42,371 nt of DNA from Halopseudomonas salina (GTDB taxonomy: Bacteria > Pseudomonadota > Gammaproteobacteria > Pseudomonadales > Pseudomonadaceae): positions 97,536 to 139,906 of the forward strand of contig NZ_VTTI01000012.1 in NCBI RefSeq assembly GCF_008641105.1, in the 5' to 3' direction. This document shows positions 18,820 through 29,762 of the stretch, piece after piece. Position 1 is the first letter of the stretch. The number at the start of each line of letters is the position of its first letter. A model generated the notes under the pieces. That model did not search any database and was not told where the DNA came from. It saw nothing but the letters and a program-made list of their open reading frames with translations. Position numbers and translations under genes: made by a program.

Positions 18820-19364
18820 CAGAGATAAGCCTCGCGTGCTTTGCCAAGTGTGCCCTGCGCGCCCATTATCATTTCGCAGAATTCCCGGGCTGCTCCAGCG
18901 CCGCCTGCTGCACGGGTGACGCAATGGGCCTGCTCGCGCACAAAGCTGTCAGCCGTGGCCACCGCCACACCCAGTCCGACGCGGCGCATGACCGGAAGGT
19001 CTGGAAGATCATCGCCCAGGAAAGCGATCTGCTCGAGCTCGAAGGGCAATATCTCGCGTAGCTCGGCAAGTGCGTTGAGTTTGTCTTCGCGCCCCTGAAT
19101 CAAATGCTTGATGCCCAGATTTGCTGCGCGGTTTTCCACCAGCGGTGACTTGCGACCACTGATAATCGCCACTTCAACGCCCGAAGCCATCAGCATCTTG
19201 ATGCCGTGGCCGTCCAGGGTATTGAAGGATTTGAATTCGGTGCCGTCAGGCATGAAGAACAACCGGCCATCGGTAAGCACTCCATCGACATCGAAAATCG
19301 CCAGTCGGATGCCGGCTGCGCGGCGGCTCAGGTCAGCACTCATGCCTGATTCGATCGAGCTCAT
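18819..19364 (-). CDS. kdsC: 3-deoxy-D-manno-octulosonate 8-phosphate phosphatase
   Basis: A HAD-family phosphatase of 181 residues that turns Kdo-8-phosphate into Kdo for LPS inner core. HAD motif I is IFDVDGVLTDG near residues 23-33, motif II is AIISGRKS, and motif III/IV is IAFLGDDLPDLPVMRRVG. The glycine-rich tail AAGGAGAAREF matches KdsC enzymes, where it closes over the active site. It overlaps kdsD upstream (ATGA at 19361-19364) and lptC downstream. With kdsD it supplies two steps of Kdo synthesis next to LPS transport genes. Confidence 0.96.
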   Translation of the reverse strand: MSSIESGMSADLSRRAAGIRLAIFDVDGVLTDGRLFFMPDGTEFKSFNTLDGHGIKMLMASGVEVAIISGRKSPLVENRAANLGIKHLIQGREDKLNALAELREILPFELEQIAFLGDDLPDLPVMRRVGLGVAVATADSFVREQAHCVTRAAGGAGAAREFCEMIMGAQGTLGKAREAYL

Positions 19365-20332
19365 ACTACCCCCGCGCGCAACAGGTCGTGCATATTCAAT
19401 GCGCCCACCGGTCGGCCATCCGGGTCAACTACAAAAAGCCCGTTGATCTTGGCGTCTTCCATGATCTTCAATGCCTCGGCAGCAAGGGCGCCCTGGCTCA
19501 CTGTCTTGCACTGCGGGGTCATCACCAGGGAGATGCTCGAGGTGTGGATATCCAGGTTCTGATCCAGTGTGCGACGCAGGTCGCCGTCGGTGAATATGCC
19601 AGCGAGCCTGCCCTGTTGATCGGTAATCCCTGTGAGACCCAGGCCCTTGCGGGTCATCTCCAGGAGCGCGTCGCGCAGTGATGTTTGCGGGGTAACCATG
19701 GGCATCCGCTCACCGTCGTGCATTATATCGTCAACCAGCAGCAGTAATCGGCGTCCCAGTGTGCCCCCGGGGTGAGAGAAGGCAAAATCCTCGGCGCTGA
19801 AGCCGCGGGCTTCGAGCAATGCAATAGCCAGGGCGTCGCCCATGACCAGCGCAGTAGTAGTACTGGATGTCGGCGCCAGATTCAACGGGCAGGCTTCCTG
19901 CTCAACACCGGTATGCAGGTTGGCCAGAGCCGCCTTGGCCAAGACCGAGTCGGGATTGCCGGTAATACTGATCAGCGGTACCCCGAGACGCTTGAGCAGC
20001 GGCAGCAATGTGACGACTTCGGCAGTGTTGCCGGAGTTGGACAAGGCGATGACCACGTCCTGCCGGGTGATCATGCCCATGTCGCCGTGACTGGCTTCGC
20101 CCGGATGCACAAAAAAAGCAGGGGAGCCAGTGCTGGCCAGAGTGGCCGCAATTTTCTTGCCTATATGTCCGGACTTGCCCATGCCGGTTACAACAATGCG
20201 TCCTGTACATGACAGCAGGGCATCACAGGCTTTGACGAAGCCCTCGTCAAGGCGCTCAAGTAGGCTGTGAACCGCGTCGCGCTCCATCTCGATGCTACGC
20301 CGCGCGGAAGCGGTAAAATCAAAATCAGGCAT
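19361..20332 (-). CDS. kdsD: Arabinose-5-phosphate isomerase
   Basis: 323 residues. It converts ribulose-5-phosphate to arabinose-5-phosphate, the precursor of Kdo. An N-terminal SIS domain (GRIVVTGMGKSGHIGKKIAA near residues 45-64, ALSNSGNTAEV near 97) is followed by two CBS domains (from about residue 205, with MVTPQTSLRDAL and INGLFVVDPDGRPVGAL). The ATG at 20332 gives MPDFDFTASARRSIEMERDA; a GTG two codons earlier is possible. It begins the run kdsD-kdsC-lptC-lptA-lptB-rpoN. A TATACT (minus strand of 20363-20368) may be its -10, but no good -35 was seen. Confidence 0.95.
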   Translation of the reverse strand: MPDFDFTASARRSIEMERDAVHSLLERLDEGFVKACDALLSCTGRIVVTGMGKSGHIGKKIAATLASTGSPAFFVHPGEASHGDMGMITRQDVVIALSNSGNTAEVVTLLPLLKRLGVPLISITGNPDSVLAKAALANLHTGVEQEACPLNLAPTSSTTTALVMGDALAIALLEARGFSAEDFAFSHPGGTLGRRLLLLVDDIMHDGERMPMVTPQTSLRDALLEMTRKGLGLTGITDQQGRLAGIFTDGDLRRTLDQNLDIHTSSISLVMTPQCKTVSQGALAAEALKIMEDAKINGLFVVDPDGRPVGALNMHDLLRAGVV

Positions 20333-20483
20333 ATGCACACTTCGTCTGTTGGCAAGCGTGAGAGTATAGCGCCTTGTCTCCTTTAACTCATCCGTTGCCA
20401 GTCTTGCCGCCGCTGTTAAGTCCGCACAAGGGTGGCATTGTGTTGGCGAATATTGCGCGGCGGTTTTATTGTGCAGCCCTCAC

Positions 20484-20512
20484 TTGGGCTGGATACACCA
20501 AACTGTTATATT
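20484..20512 (+). promoter_or_regulatory. Candidate promoter of the mla operon
   Basis: TTGGGC at 20484-20489, 17 bases, TATATT at 20507-20512, about 50 bases before the mlaF ATG. It lies in the 233-base gap between divergent kdsD and mlaF. The rest of that gap shows no repeat or gene. Confidence 0.5.
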
Positions 20513-20565
20513 AGCGCGTTCATTTTGCCCGCCTTGCGCCGGTAGCCAGGAAGCCCGATTTTTTT

Positions 20566-21384
20566 ATGACCGACGATTCAGAATTCATCGTTGACCTCAA
20601 ACAGGTCACCTTCAAGCGCAGCGGACGCACCATTTTTGATGGTGTGGATATCCGTATTCCGCGCGGCAAGGTGACCGGGATCATGGGGCCTTCAGGCTGC
20701 GGCAAGACCACCTTGCTGCGGTTGATTGGCGCGCAGCTGCGGCCCGAAAGCGGCGCAGTACTGGTCAACGGACAGGATATTCCCAAGCTCAAACGAGGCG
20801 ATCTTTTCCGCGCCCGGCAGAACATGGGCATGTTGTTTCAGAGTGGCGCGTTGTTCACAGACCTGAGTGTGTTTGAAAACGTGGCTTTTCCTTTGAGGGT
20901 GCACACCGAGCTCAGCGAGGACATGATCGGCGATATCGTCAAGCTCAAGCTGCAGGCTGTGGGTTTGCGCGGCGCGCACACATTGATGCCCGACGAGCTG
21001 TCCGGCGGAATGAAGCGGCGTGTAGCGCTGGCGCGCGCCATCGCACTCGACCCGCAATTGTTGATGTACGACGAACCCTTCGTAGGTCAGGACCCAATCT
21101 CAATGGGTGTGCTGGTGCGTCTGATCCGGTTGCTCAATGATGCGCTGGGGCTGACCAGTATTGTGGTGTCCCACGACCTGACCGAAACCGCCAGTATTGC
21201 CGACTATTTATACGTGATTGCTGATGGACAGGTATTGGGCCACGGGGCGCCGGGCGAGCTGATGGAGTCCAGTAACCCGCGCATCCGGCAGTTCATGCGC
21301 GGCGAGCCAGATGGACCGGTACCTTTCCATTATCCGGCTGACGAATTGACCAGCGATCTGTTGCAGCGGGGTGAGCATAAATGA
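20566..21384 (+). CDS. mlaF: Phospholipid ABC transporter ATP-binding protein MlaF
   Basis: ATPase of MlaFEDB, which moves phospholipids between inner and outer membrane to keep lipid asymmetry; 272 residues. Walker A is [15 protein letters not shown] near residues 43-57, the signature is [18 protein letters not shown], Walker B is [13 protein letters not shown], and the His switch is in VVSHDLTE. The C-terminal extension ending in [10 protein letters not shown] is usual for MlaF and contacts MlaB. It begins mlaFEDCB-ibaG-murA-hisGDC and overlaps mlaE by 4 bases (ATGA). Confidence 0.97.
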   Translation: MTDDSEFIVDLKQVTFKRSGRTIFDGVDIRIPRGKVTGIMGPSGCGKTTLLRLIGAQLRPESGAVLVNGQDIPKLKRGDLFRARQNMGMLFQSGALFTDLSVFENVAFPLRVHTELSEDMIGDIVKLKLQAVGLRGAHTLMPDELSGGMKRRVALARAIALDPQLLMYDEPFVGQDPISMGVLVRLIRLLNDALGLTSIVVSHDLTETASIADYLYVIADGQVLGHGAPGELMESSNPRIRQFMRGEPDGPVPFHYPADELTSDLLQRGEHK

Positions 21385-22163
21385 AGACCCTCGCTGATCG
21401 CCTGGCGTTGATGGGTGCCTCCGGGCTGGACGTGATCGCAGCCATCGGCCGGTCCGGCGTGTTTCTATTCCATGCCATCACTGGTCGTTCAAACTTTGGC
21501 AGTGGCTGGAGCCTGTTCATCAAACAGCTCTATGCCGTGGGCGTACTGTCTCTGGCAATCATCATCGTATCCGGACTCTTTATCGGGATGGTGCTGGCCC
21601 TGCAGGGCTACAATATTCTCAGTACCTACGGTTCCGAGCAGGCAGTGGGGCAGATGGTAGCTTTGACCCTGCTGCGTGAACTTGGGCCGGTTGTGACTGC
21701 TCTATTGTTTGCAGGCCGTGCGGGTTCCGCGCTGACTGCCGAAATTGGCTTGATGAAAGCGACTGAGCAGTTATCCGGCCTGGAGATGATTGGCGTCGAT
21801 CCGCTCAAGTATGTGATTGCGCCGCGATTGTGGGCTGGCTTCGTGTCCATGCCACTGCTGGCAATGATCTTCTGCGTTGTCGGGATTTGGGGCGGAGCCA
21901 TGGTTGCGGTCGACTGGCTCGGCGTTTATTCAGGCTCATACTGGGCCAATATGCAAAACTCCGTGGAGTTTGGCAGCGATATCATCAACGGCCTCATAAA
22001 GGCAGTGGCCTTCGCGTTTGTGGTTACCTGGATCGCGGTATTCCAGGGTTATGATTGCGAGCCCACCTCGGAAGGTATCAGCCGGGCAACCACCCGTACC
22101 GTTGTTTATGCCTCCCTTGCCGTACTCGGCCTGGACTTTATCCTCACAGCTTTGATGTTCTGA
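21381..22163 (+). CDS. mlaE: Phospholipid ABC transporter permease MlaE
   Basis: 260 residues, with about five hydrophobic segments. It is the membrane subunit of MlaFEDB. Family segments are [45 protein letters not shown] being the coupling region, and [20 protein letters not shown]. The C-terminal [19 protein letters not shown] is also typical. Translation is probably coupled to mlaF through the ATGA overlap. mlaD begins 18 bases after the stop. Confidence 0.97.
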   Translation: MKTLADRLALMGASGLDVIAAIGRSGVFLFHAITGRSNFGSGWSLFIKQLYAVGVLSLAIIIVSGLFIGMVLALQGYNILSTYGSEQAVGQMVALTLLRELGPVVTALLFAGRAGSALTAEIGLMKATEQLSGLEMIGVDPLKYVIAPRLWAGFVSMPLLAMIFCVVGIWGGAMVAVDWLGVYSGSYWANMQNSVEFGSDIINGLIKAVAFAFVVTWIAVFQGYDCEPTSEGISRATTRTVVYASLAVLGLDFILTALMF

Positions 22164-22181
22164 TCAGCAAGGAAACCGAAC

Positions 22182-22646
22182 ATGCGTACCCGTACTTTAG
22201 AGTTGACCGTCGGCCTGTTCATACTGGTTGGCATCATGGCACTGCTGGTTCTGGCGCTGCGGGTCAGCGGGCTGAGCGTCAGCCCGGGAGCTGATACCTA
22301 TAAGGTTCATGCCCATTTTGACAATATTGCCGGCCTGACTCCCCGTGCCAAGGTCACCATGTCCGGTGTAACCATCGGCCAGGTGACGGCCATCGAGTTC
22401 GACAAGACCCGTTACACAGCGCGGGTCGAAATGGCGATCGACGGCAGCGTCAACACCTTGCCTTCTGATAGTGCAGCCTCGATCCTTACAGCGGGTTTGC
22501 TCGGTGAAAAATATGTCGGCATCAGCGTGGGTGGTGAGGACACCATGCTCAAGGATGGCGATCGAATTGTGGACACTCAATCGGCACTGGTACTGGAAGA
22601 GCTGATTGGTCGTTTCCTCCTCAGCACCGTCAGTAAAGAAGACTAA
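22182..22646 (+). CDS. mlaD: MCE-domain protein MlaD
   Basis: 154 residues. It forms a hexameric periplasmic ring on MlaFE through which lipids pass. Residues about 5-25 (TLELTVGLFILVGIMALLVL) are the membrane anchor. The MCE domain follows: YKVHAHFDNIAGLTPRAKVT, GVTIGQVTAIEFD, and LTAGLLGEKYVGISVGG near residues 104-120. The length fits pseudomonad MlaD (about 150), which lacks the longer tail of E. coli MlaD. AAGGAAACC precedes the ATG. Confidence 0.97.
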   Translation: MRTRTLELTVGLFILVGIMALLVLALRVSGLSVSPGADTYKVHAHFDNIAGLTPRAKVTMSGVTIGQVTAIEFDKTRYTARVEMAIDGSVNTLPSDSAASILTAGLLGEKYVGISVGGEDTMLKDGDRIVDTQSALVLEELIGRFLLSTVSKED

Positions 22647-22660
22647 TACGGAGAATGATT

Positions 22661-23305
22661 ATGCGAGCCATGTTCAAAGCACTGCTGGTACTGGCCCTTG
22701 CTGCTCCGCTTGCGGTGCACGCGGCGCTTACGCCCCATGAAGTGGTCGAAGACACTTCCGTACGGGTAATGGAAGTTCTGGACGCCAACCGCGAGACCTA
22801 CAAACAGGACACGGACGCCTTCCTTGACGGACTCAACGAGATCATGAATCCGGTGGTCGACTTCCGTGGGATTGCGCGCAGCGTGATGACGGTGCGTTAC
22901 AGCGGCCGTGCTACCGACGAGCAGATGGACCGCTTTATCGAGACTTTCAAGCGCAGCATGGTGCAGTTTTACGGTAACGCCCTGCTGGAATTCGATAGCG
23001 GTATGATCAAGGTGTTGCCACCCACAGGTCGGGGCAAATACGGTGATGACCGCACTAGTGTCGACATGGAGATTCGTACCTCCAATGGCATGGTATACCC
23101 CGTTACCTACACCATGGTTCTTATTGACGACCAGTGGAAGGTGCGCAACGTCATAGTGGAAGGTATCAACATGGGCTTGCTGTTCCGTGATCAGTTCGCC
23201 CAGGCAATGCAGTCCCACCGTGGCGATCTGGATGCCGTTATCGACAATTGGGGGACCGTGGTTGCCCAGTCCGCCAAGACAGTAGAAAAAGAGGTAGAGA
23301 ATTGA
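22661..23305 (+). CDS. mlaC: Periplasmic phospholipid-binding protein MlaC
   Basis: 214 residues. It shuttles phospholipids between the outer-membrane MlaA complex and MlaFEDB. The ATG at 22661 was chosen because GGAG (22650-22653) is seven bases upstream; an ATG at 22655 in frame is only one base from it. The signal peptide MRAMFKALLVLALAAPLAVH is followed by a likely cut after AHA or HAA. The mature part includes NPVVDFRGIARSVMTVRY, GKYGDDRTSVDMEIRT and NMGLLFRDQFA, standard for the Ttg2D/MlaC family. It overlaps the mlaB start by 4 bases. Confidence 0.96.
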   Translation: MRAMFKALLVLALAAPLAVHAALTPHEVVEDTSVRVMEVLDANRETYKQDTDAFLDGLNEIMNPVVDFRGIARSVMTVRYSGRATDEQMDRFIETFKRSMVQFYGNALLEFDSGMIKVLPPTGRGKYGDDRTSVDMEIRTSNGMVYPVTYTMVLIDDQWKVRNVIVEGINMGLLFRDQFAQAMQSHRGDLDAVIDNWGTVVAQSAKTVEKEVEN

Positions 23306-23607
23306 GCGCCAGTATTGTCAGTGACAACAACGGCCTGATTCGGCTCGAGGGTGTGTTGGACTTTACCACTGCGGTGAGTCTGCGCTCCGATATCGAGGAG
23401 GCAGTCAAGGCACAGTCCAGCGATATTACACTTGATTTTGCCGGCGTCACCTTGACCAACAGCGTCGGACTGTCACTCATACTGGTTGCTGCGCGGGCCC
23501 TGGAAGGGCGTGAAGGCAGCCTGCGTTTACAGAGTGTGCCCGACGGACTACGGAGTATTGCCCGGGTCTGCGAGCTGGAAGACTGGCTGGGCACACTGAC
23601 AGTCTGA
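23302..23607 (+). CDS. mlaB: STAS-domain protein MlaB
   Basis: 101 residues from a TTG start at 23302 that overlaps the mlaC stop (TTGA); GAGGT (23291-23295) lies six bases upstream, inside mlaC. A start further upstream would place coding sequence deep within mlaC and was rejected. The protein is one STAS domain, with GLIRLEGVLDFTTAVSLRSD near the start and LDFAGVTLTNSVGLSLIL, in which the Ser/Thr at the helix start is conserved. MlaB binds MlaF and stabilises the transporter. The sequence is divergent, as usual for this subunit. Confidence 0.92.
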   Translation: MSASIVSDNNGLIRLEGVLDFTTAVSLRSDIEEAVKAQSSDITLDFAGVTLTNSVGLSLILVAARALEGREGSLRLQSVPDGLRSIARVCELEDWLGTLTV

Positions 23608-23635
23608 AAATTATTTTTTAACGGATGGGAAATAC

Positions 23636-23875
23636 ATGCAGTCCGAACAGGTTAAACAATTGATAGAGCCGCAATTGCCCGACACTGAAGTGCTGGTGGA
23701 AGGCGAGGGCTGCAATTTTCAGCTGAATGTGATCAGCGATACCCTGGCGGCAATGAGTCCGGTCAAGCGTCAACAGCAGATCTACGCGCTACTGGGTGAC
23801 CAGATAGCGGATGGCAGCATTCATGCCGTCACCATGAAATTCTTTACCCGTGACGCCTGGAATCAGCGCGCCTGA
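23636..23875 (+). CDS. ibaG: BolA family protein IbaG
   Basis: 79 residues, a small BolA-type protein (IbaG/YrbA), acid-inducible in E. coli, which pairs with monothiol glutaredoxin around an iron-sulfur cluster. The BolA fold is visible from VKQLIEPQLPDTEVLVEGEG, the conserved FQLNVISD and MSPVKRQQQIYALLGDQI. The C-terminal region SIHAVTMKFFTRDAW holds the invariant His. It always lies between mlaB and murA in gammaproteobacteria, as here. Confidence 0.95.
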   Translation: MQSEQVKQLIEPQLPDTEVLVEGEGCNFQLNVISDTLAAMSPVKRQQQIYALLGDQIADGSIHAVTMKFFTRDAWNQRA

Positions 23876-23921
23876 AGCGGTAACACGTCAAAGCCACACT
23901 TACCTGGCGTCCTGCGCCTGA

Positions 23922-25202
<1,281 letters not shown>

Positions 25203-25221
25203 GCCAAACAAGGGATCACGC

Positions 25222-25863
25222 ATGACCCAGAGTCTGACTATCGCCCTGTCCAAGGGTCGCATTCTTGACGATACGCTGCCGCTGCTGAAGCTGGCTGGCA
25301 TCGAGCCGCTCGAGGATCTGGACAAAAGTCGCAAACTGATTTTCGAAACCACTGATCCTGATGTGCGTTTGCTGATCATCCGCGCCACCGATGTGCCGAC
25401 CTATGTGGAGCTGGGTGCAGCGGACATGGGCGTGGCTGGCAAGGATGTGCTGATGGAATATGGCAGTCAGGGGCTCTATGAGCCACTGGACCTGAAAATT
25501 GCCAATTGCCGACTGATGACTGCCGGGCCGGTGAATACCCCAGAGCCCAAGGGGCGTCTGCGGGTGGCCACCAAGTTCGTCAACGTGGCGCGTCGCTACT
25601 ACGCCGAACAAGGCCGTCAGGTCGAGGTCATCAAACTGTACGGCTCCATGGAGCTCGCACCTCTGGTTGGTCTGGCAGACAAGATCATCGACGTGGTCGA
25701 CACCGGCAACACCCTGCGGGCCAACGGCCTCGAGGCGCAGGAACTGATTGCCACCATCAGCTCCAGGCTGGTGGTCAACAAGGCCGCAATGAAAATGAAG
25801 CACGCCCGGATCAAGGCACTGATTGAATTGCTGGCTGCTGCGGTAGAGCAGCGCTCCGCCTGA
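25222..25863 (+). CDS. hisG: ATP phosphoribosyltransferase catalytic subunit (short form)
   Basis: 213 residues. It is the first step of histidine synthesis (ATP + PRPP). It is the short form without the regulatory C-terminal domain, so it needs HisZ, which is not in the window. Typical segments are [18 protein letters not shown] at the N-terminus, the [20 protein letters not shown] region, and the PRPP loop [16 protein letters not shown] near residues 155-170. The linkage murA-hisG-hisD-hisC is shared by pseudomonads. Confidence 0.97.
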   Translation: MTQSLTIALSKGRILDDTLPLLKLAGIEPLEDLDKSRKLIFETTDPDVRLLIIRATDVPTYVELGAADMGVAGKDVLMEYGSQGLYEPLDLKIANCRLMTAGPVNTPEPKGRLRVATKFVNVARRYYAEQGRQVEVIKLYGSMELAPLVGLADKIIDVVDTGNTLRANGLEAQELIATISSRLVVNKAAMKMKHARIKALIELLAAAVEQRSA

Positions 25864-25904
25864 AAGCCCCTTACGAACCCACTTATTCTGAAAAGGTGAA
25901 TGTG

Positions 25905-27215
25905 ATGAATGCACCGCTGAAAATTGCCCGTCTGGACGCCAGTCAGTCTGACTTCAGCCAGCATCTCGACACGTTGCTGGCCTGGGAAGGGGTATCGGAT
26001 AAAGGCGTCAACCAGCGTGTTGAAGAGATCATTGCTGCCGTGCGCGCACGGGGTGATGCTGCGCTGATCGAATATACCGCCCGTTTTGATGGGTTGGATG
26101 TCAGCTCCATGGCAGACCTGACCCTCGACCGTGCTCGGCTGGAGCTGGCGCTGGAGCGTATTACTCCAGAACAGCGAACGGCTCTCGAGTTTGCCGCCGA
26201 GCGAATTCGTGTGTATCACGAGCATCAGGTACAGCCTTCCTGGCGCTACACCGAGCCGGACGGCACCATTCTTGGCCAGCAGATTACACCGCTGGACCGC
26301 GCCGGCCTCTATGTGCCGGGTGGTAAAGCGTCTTACCCTTCGTCAGTGTTGATGAACGCGATTCCCGCCAAGGTAGCCGGTGTACGGGAAGTGGTCATGG
26401 TCGTGCCCACGCCCCGTGGCGAGATCAACGAGCTGGTGCTTGCCGCTGCTTGCCTGGCGGGCGTAGACCGCGTGTTTACCCTGGGTGGTGCTCAGGCGGT
26501 GGCGGCAATGGCCTACGGCACCGAGACCGTTCCGCGGGTGGACAAGATCGTCGGCCCAGGCAATATCTATGTAGCCACAGCCAAACGCTCGGTGTTCGGC
26601 CAGGTGGGAATCGACATGATTGCCGGCCCTTCCGAGATTCTGGTGGTGTGTGACGGTCAGACTGACCCGGACTGGATTGCGATGGATCTGTTCTCCCAGG
26701 CCGAACACGATGAGGATGCGCAGTCGATCCTGCTATCGCCGGATGCGGATTTTCTCGACGCCGTTGAAGCCAGTCTCAATCGTCTGCTTGACGGTCTTGA
26801 GCGGGCCGATATCGCCCGTGTTTCCCTGGAGAATCGCGGTGCGCTGATCAAGGTAGACAATCTGGAACACGCCTGCGAGGTGTCCAACCGCATCGCTCCA
26901 GAGCACCTGGAATTATCGGTAGCCGACCCGGAAAGCCTGTTGTCGCAGATTCGCCACGCAGGCGCCATCTTCATGGGCCGCTACACCCCCGAGGCAGTAG
27001 GCGATTATTGCGCCGGCCCGAACCACGTATTGCCTACCTCAGGCACGGCGCGCTTCTCCTCACCTCTGGGTGTCTATGACTTCCAGAAGCGCTCCTCGGT
27101 GATCTTCTGCTCACCCGAGGGTGCTTCCGAGCTGGGCAAAACAGCATCGGTACTGGCCCGCGGTGAAAGCCTGACAGCGCACGCGCGCAGTGCGGAATAC
27201 CGTATAAAGCCCTAG
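25905..27215 (+). CDS. hisD: Histidinol dehydrogenase
   Basis: 436 residues. A zinc enzyme that oxidises histidinol to histidine in two NAD-linked steps. The ATG at 25905 has AAAAGGTGA (25891-25899) upstream; a GTG at 25896 is part of that site. Motifs are [20 protein letters not shown] near residue 130, [28 protein letters not shown], and [13 protein letters not shown]. The zinc and catalytic residues are in [13 protein letters not shown] (Gln and His) and IAPEHLEL. The stop codon TAG is also the first bases of repeat copy D. Confidence 0.98.
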   Translation: MNAPLKIARLDASQSDFSQHLDTLLAWEGVSDKGVNQRVEEIIAAVRARGDAALIEYTARFDGLDVSSMADLTLDRARLELALERITPEQRTALEFAAERIRVYHEHQVQPSWRYTEPDGTILGQQITPLDRAGLYVPGGKASYPSSVLMNAIPAKVAGVREVVMVVPTPRGEINELVLAAACLAGVDRVFTLGGAQAVAAMAYGTETVPRVDKIVGPGNIYVATAKRSVFGQVGIDMIAGPSEILVVCDGQTDPDWIAMDLFSQAEHDEDAQSILLSPDADFLDAVEASLNRLLDGLERADIARVSLENRGALIKVDNLEHACEVSNRIAPEHLELSVADPESLLSQIRHAGAIFMGRYTPEAVGDYCAGPNHVLPTSGTARFSSPLGVYDFQKRSSVIFCSPEGASELGKTASVLARGESLTAHARSAEYRIKP

Positions 27216-27360
27216 CTGCAAGCTGCAAGCTGCAAGCTACAAGCTACAAGCCAAAAGCCAAAAGCAGCAAGCTACAAGCACCAATAACCGTTCCGACGCT
27301 CGTCGCTGCAGTATGCACGGACGGCTTGCCGCTTGAAGCTTGCAGCTTGCAGCTTGAGGC
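27213..27360. repeat. Heptamer inverted-repeat element, copy D (hisD-hisC)
   Basis: The left arm 27213-27280 is the longest: CTGCAAG/CTACAAG heptamers, then two CCAAAAG units and CAGCAAGC, TACAAGC. The right arm 27321-27360 has CGGCTTG, CCGCTTG, AAGCTTG, CAGCTTG, CAGCTTG and AGGC. The core is 40 bases without a gene. The right inner edge is GCACGGACGGCTTG (27315-27328). The element begins in the hisD stop codon and ends 21 bases before the hisC start, so it fills the gap and probably sits inside the his transcript. Confidence 0.82.
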
Positions 27361-27381
27361 TATTTTATTGAGGATTGATCT

Positions 27382-28437
27382 GTGAGCCGATTCTGGAGCC
27401 CGTTCGTTGCCAGCCTGGTGCCCTATGTGCCCGGCGAGCAGCCCAAGCTGGACAATCTGGTCAAGCTGAACACCAATGAAAACCCCTACGGGCCCTCGCC
27501 CAGGGCGATTGAAGCCATTCGCGCAGTGCCTGATGACAGCCTGCGGCTTTACCCGGCGCCTGACGCCGAGGGTTTGAAGGGCGCTATCGCCGATTACTAT
27601 GGCGTACAGAGCAACCAGGTATTTGTCGGCAATGGTTCAGACGAGGTGTTGGCCCATGTGTTTCATGGGCTGTTCCAGCATGGCAAGCCCTTGTTGTTCC
27701 CTGATATCAGCTACAGCTTTTATCCGGTCTACTGCGGTCTCTACGGAATACAGGCACAGACCATACCCCTGACCGACGACTTTCGGATCAATGTAGACGA
27801 TTACCTGCAGCCCAATGGCGGCATTATCTTCCCCAATCCCAACGCGCCTACGGGTATTGCACTGGGGTTGAGTGCAATCGAACAGCTGCTCAAAGCCAAT
27901 GCAGATTCGGTCGTGGTAGTGGATGAAGCCTACGTGGATTTTGGCGGCCAGACCGCTATCAGCCTGATCGATCAGTATCCCAACCTGCTGGTAACCCAGA
28001 GTCTGTCCAAGTCACGCTCCCTGGCGGGGCTGCGGGTTGGGCTTGCCGTGGGTCATGCTGATCTCATTGAGGCGCTGGAGCGAATCAAGAACAGCTTCAA
28101 TTCCTACCCGCTGGACCGACTGGCGCTCGCTGGAGCCGAGGCGGCATTTGTTGATACGGCGTACTTTGAAGATACTCGGCAAAAGGTCATCCAGAGTCGG
28201 GAGCATCTTGCTGAGACACTTCAAGACATGGGGTTTGAGGTACTACCTTCGGCGGCAAACTTCGTATTCGTTCGCCATCCTGACCATGATGCAGCTGCGC
28301 TGGCGAAAGGCCTCAGGGATCAGCGTGTGATCGTGCGCCACTTTGCGAAGCCGCGTATCGATCAGTTTCTGCGCATCACCGTGGGGACCGAGGAGCAGAA
28401 CAGCAAGCTCATCGCCGTTCTGCGCGACCTGCTCTAA
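27382..28437 (+). CDS. hisC: Histidinol-phosphate aminotransferase
   Basis: 351 residues from GTG at 27382, with GAGG (27370-27373) eight bases upstream. A PLP enzyme of aminotransferase fold type I that converts imidazole-acetol phosphate to histidinol phosphate. Segments are [61 protein letters not shown], and the Schiff-base lysine in [19 protein letters not shown] near residue 212. It converges with algW, leaving only 11 bases between stops and no evident terminator. Confidence 0.97.
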   Translation: MSRFWSPFVASLVPYVPGEQPKLDNLVKLNTNENPYGPSPRAIEAIRAVPDDSLRLYPAPDAEGLKGAIADYYGVQSNQVFVGNGSDEVLAHVFHGLFQHGKPLLFPDISYSFYPVYCGLYGIQAQTIPLTDDFRINVDDYLQPNGGIIFPNPNAPTGIALGLSAIEQLLKANADSVVVVDEAYVDFGGQTAISLIDQYPNLLVTQSLSKSRSLAGLRVGLAVGHADLIEALERIKNSFNSYPLDRLALAGAEAAFVDTAYFEDTRQKVIQSREHLAETLQDMGFEVLPSAANFVFVRHPDHDAAALAKGLRDQRVIVRHFAKPRIDQFLRITVGTEEQNSKLIAVLRDLL

Positions 28438-28448
28438 GATTCTAGCGC

Positions 28449-29588
28449 TCAGGGGCGGAAGTTGGGCCGCACGCCCACTGCCGCCTCGAAGCTTATTGCC
28501 TTGCCCTCACGCAGCACTTCAAGGGTTACAGTTTCACCGGGGTCGGCTCTGGCCACCTGGTTCATTGCCTGTCGACCGGTAATCGCAGGTTCGTTTTCAA
28601 TCCGCAATATCACGTCACCCGGCATCAGGCCCGCCAGGGACGCAGGTCCGTCACGGTACAGTCCGGAAATGACCAGGCCCGTGCCTGCGTCCACGTTGAG
28701 CGCTTCGGCCAGTTCAGCGGTGAGGGGTTGCACTTCCACCCCCAGCCAGCCACGCACCACCCGGCCGTTCTTGATGATTTCCTGCATCACCTCTGCTGCC
28801 AGCTTCACCGGAATCGCAAAACCGATGCCCTGAGATCCGCCCGATTGGGAGAAAATCGCCGTATTGATTCCCACCAGATTGCCGGCGGTATCGATCAGTG
28901 CGCCGCCCGAGTTGCCCTGGTTGATCGCCGCATCCGTCTGGATGAAGTCTTCGTAGGTGTTGAGTCCCAGCTGGTTGCGACCCGTGGCGCTGACGATCCC
29001 CATGGTCACCGTCTGACCAAGACCAAACGGATTGCCGATGGCCAGCACCACGTCGCCCACCTGCTGTTCACCGGCGCCGCTGATCGAGATGGATGGCAGA
29101 TCGCCGAGTTTGATCTTGAGAACCGCCAGATCAGTTTCGGGATCGGTCCCCACCAGGGTCGCAATGGCTTCGCGCCCATCGCGCAGGCCAACCAGGATCT
29201 GCTCCGCACCGGCAATCACATGATTGTTGGTAAGCAGGTAGCCATCTGGGCTGAGAATTACCGCAGAGCCCAGACTCGAGTCGCGTCTTGTGGGTGCGGG
29301 TAAGGCGTCTGAGTAATCACCGGTGGCAGGGTTGGGGAGTAAAGGCTGCCCAATCTGATTGGCTACGCGCTTGGTTGTGTATACATTGGCTACTGCTGGC
29401 GCTGCACGCTGCACAGCTATACGGTAAGACCCTTGCCCAGACTTCTCATCCTTATCGGGTGGGGCTATCTCGATAACCGGATCACTCGCCGGCATGCCCA
29501 GAGGTTGTGGGTAATACTGCAGCAAGACGAGTGCCAGCAGCACGCCGCAGGTCACTGGCCAGCCCCAGTCGCGCATCAATTCATTCAT
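28449..29588 (-). CDS. algW: Periplasmic serine protease AlgW (DegS-type)
   Basis: 379 residues. A membrane-anchored HtrA protease that cleaves the anti-sigma factor MucA when misfolded envelope proteins bind its PDZ domain, releasing AlgU (sigma-22). The ATG at 29588 gives MNELMRDWGWPVTCGVLLAL with one N-terminal membrane segment. The catalytic triad is His in LLTNNHVIAG, Asp in DPETDLAVLKI and Ser in NQGNSGGALIDTAG. One PDZ domain occupies about the last 90 residues (VEVQPLTAELAEALNVDAG onward). Position between hisC and the NIF3 gene matches P. aeruginosa. Codons upstream to 29708 lack family similarity. Confidence 0.95.
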   Translation of the reverse strand: MNELMRDWGWPVTCGVLLALVLLQYYPQPLGMPASDPVIEIAPPDKDEKSGQGSYRIAVQRAAPAVANVYTTKRVANQIGQPLLPNPATGDYSDALPAPTRRDSSLGSAVILSPDGYLLTNNHVIAGAEQILVGLRDGREAIATLVGTDPETDLAVLKIKLGDLPSISISGAGEQQVGDVVLAIGNPFGLGQTVTMGIVSATGRNQLGLNTYEDFIQTDAAINQGNSGGALIDTAGNLVGINTAIFSQSGGSQGIGFAIPVKLAAEVMQEIIKNGRVVRGWLGVEVQPLTAELAEALNVDAGTGLVISGLYRDGPASLAGLMPGDVILRIENEPAITGRQAMNQVARADPGETVTLEVLREGKAISFEAAVGVRPNFRP

Positions 29589-29762
29589 CAAACAGTCCCG
29601 ATCCCGCCCGCAGCCAATGGCCGTTAGTGCTGCATAGTATAAGGGGATCAAACCCATAAATGCAGGTATTGCGCCGGGGAGTGGCCGGGTAGGTGCAGAA
29701 CTGGCCAAACAGGTTCACAGCGCAGACAATACGCGCAGGTTCTATACACAGGAGGCTCCCCC

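Noticed and set aside
27213..27360. Repeats between hisD and hisC as a CRISPR array
   Set aside because: The units are 7 bases, directly abutting and mirrored; there are no 25-35 base repeats with regular unique spacers and no cas genes.
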